Assembly (NCBI GenBank): GCA_900299145.1
Contig: OMIN01000072.1
Location: 1-54,135 of the forward strand
From: Betaproteobacteria bacterium
Lineage (GTDB): Bacteria > Pseudomonadota > Gammaproteobacteria > Burkholderiales > SG8-41
DNA length: 54,135 nucleotides
Direction of reading: 5' to 3'
Below the pieces are notes generated by a model. It had not been told where the DNA came from. It saw only the letters and a program-made list of their open reading frames with translations, and did not search any database. Position 1 is the stretch's first letter, and each line of letters starts with the position of its first letter. Both the position numbers and the translations under genes were made by a program. Positions 53,591-54,135 of the stretch are shown here, piece by piece.

Positions 53591-54135
53591 ATGAGAACGC
53601 CACCCGAAATGCAAATTCGTAGTCACTATCTTGCATTTGGCAAACCTGATTTCGGCGAGGCCGAAATTGAAGCGCTTACACGCGTAATGCGCACGGGCTG
53701 GGTCGGTATGGGTCCAGAGACTATTTCATTCGAAGAGGAACTTGCCGCCTACATTGGCGTGCCCCATGTGGTCACTGTGAACTCATGTACATCAGCGCTG
53801 TTTTTGTCTCTTGTTGTGCACCGCATAGGTCCCGGTGACGAAGTGATTTGTCCCAGTCTCACTTGGTGCGCCACGGCCAATGTGGCGCTTTTTCTCGGTG
53901 CAACGCCGATTTTCTGTGACGTTGATCCCGGCACACTTTGCGTATCACCTGACTCTGTTGCCGCGAAGGTTACCCCAAAAACCAAAGCCGTCATGGTGGT
54001 TCATTACGGGGGGCTGGCAGCAGATGTGGCCGCCATTCGCCGTGCCTTACCTGACCACGTGGCAATTATCGAGGACGCCGCGCACGCATTGGGATCTAGG
54101 TTCAAGGACAATACCAATGTCGGCACATCGGGGAA
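53591..54135 (+). CDS. DegT/DnrJ/EryC1/StrS aminotransferase (partial)
   Basis: The frame from ATG 53591 runs off the right edge, giving 181 residues. It shows LAFGKPDFGEAEIEALTRVM, GWVGMGPETISFEEELAAYIGV, NSCTSALFLSLV, the PLP-contact IIEDAAHALGS and CPSLTWCATANVALF, the pattern of sugar aminotransferases that make amino-deoxysugars. The catalytic Lys lies beyond the window. ATG at 53609 is an alternative start. Confidence 0.88.
   Translation, partial: MRTPPEMQIRSHYLAFGKPDFGEAEIEALTRVMRTGWVGMGPETISFEEELAAYIGVPHVVTVNSCTSALFLSLVVHRIGPGDEVICPSLTWCATANVALFLGATPIFCDVDPGTLCVSPDSVAAKVTPKTKAVMVVHYGGLAADVAAIRRALPDHVAIIEDAAHALGSRFKDNTNVGTSG

Overview
The window looks like a chromosomal segment of a betaproteobacterium, most likely in or near Burkholderiales. 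The evidence is a GC-rich coding style through about 44 kb, four separate Bug-type (TctC) periplasmic receptors, a pstSCAB-phoU-phoB-phoR cluster, a liv ABC operon and LPS core genes (waaA, waaC). I saw no rRNA, tRNA, CRISPR array, integrase or transposase.

Layout. 0-7 kb: scattered catabolic genes (cupin end, PEP mutase/isocitrate lyase relative, Bug receptor, NHL beta-propeller, SDR, an odd enolase-superfamily protein), plus a GIY-YIG nuclease gene framed by inverted REP-like palindromes and an AT-rich Xre/ImmA pair. 6.9-14.9 kb (minus strand): pstS-pstC-pstA-pstB-phoU-phoB-phoR followed by arsC and an aquaporin. A clear Pho box array lies before pstS and a hairpin attenuator lies between pstS and pstC. 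15-22.4 kb: small membrane or unknown proteins, SapC, a MoxR-DUF58-transglutaminase operon and a second Bug receptor. 22.8-34 kb: orphan hybrid histidine kinase, lgt, ilvD, Bug receptor, an orphan ORF, a YyaL-type thioredoxin-fold protein, cytochrome c, a CmcJ-like protein and a fourth Bug receptor. 34-40 kb: hydroxyisobutyrate-dehydrogenase relative and livJ-H-M-G-F. 40-54 kb: cell-surface polysaccharide region: waaA, waaC, rfbB-rfbA-rfbD, then a lower-GC minus-strand operon with 4-bp overlaps (HldE-like fusion with inverted domain order, nucleotidyltransferase, TIGR04372-type glycosyltransferase, methyltransferase), another methyltransferase, a 632-residue protein I cannot assign, 1.2 kb of apparently decayed DNA and the start of a DegT-type aminotransferase.

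The most unusual signal is not a gene. A dispersed AT-rich motif of about 28 bp (right half close to AAAACAAATACTTACA) recurs roughly every 2-4 kb from 2 kb to 42 kb, on both strands, in gaps and also inside coding genes in different reading frames. Two copies, in livG and in waaC on opposite strands relative to their genes, share 25 identical consecutive bases. As far as I can align by eye, both protein products remain collinear with their E. coli homologues. This points to selection or copying at the DNA level.

Other points worth following: an enolase-superfamily protein missing most of the mandelate racemase catalytic residues, the inverted HldE-like fusion, and the GIY-YIG gene with its REP-like frame.
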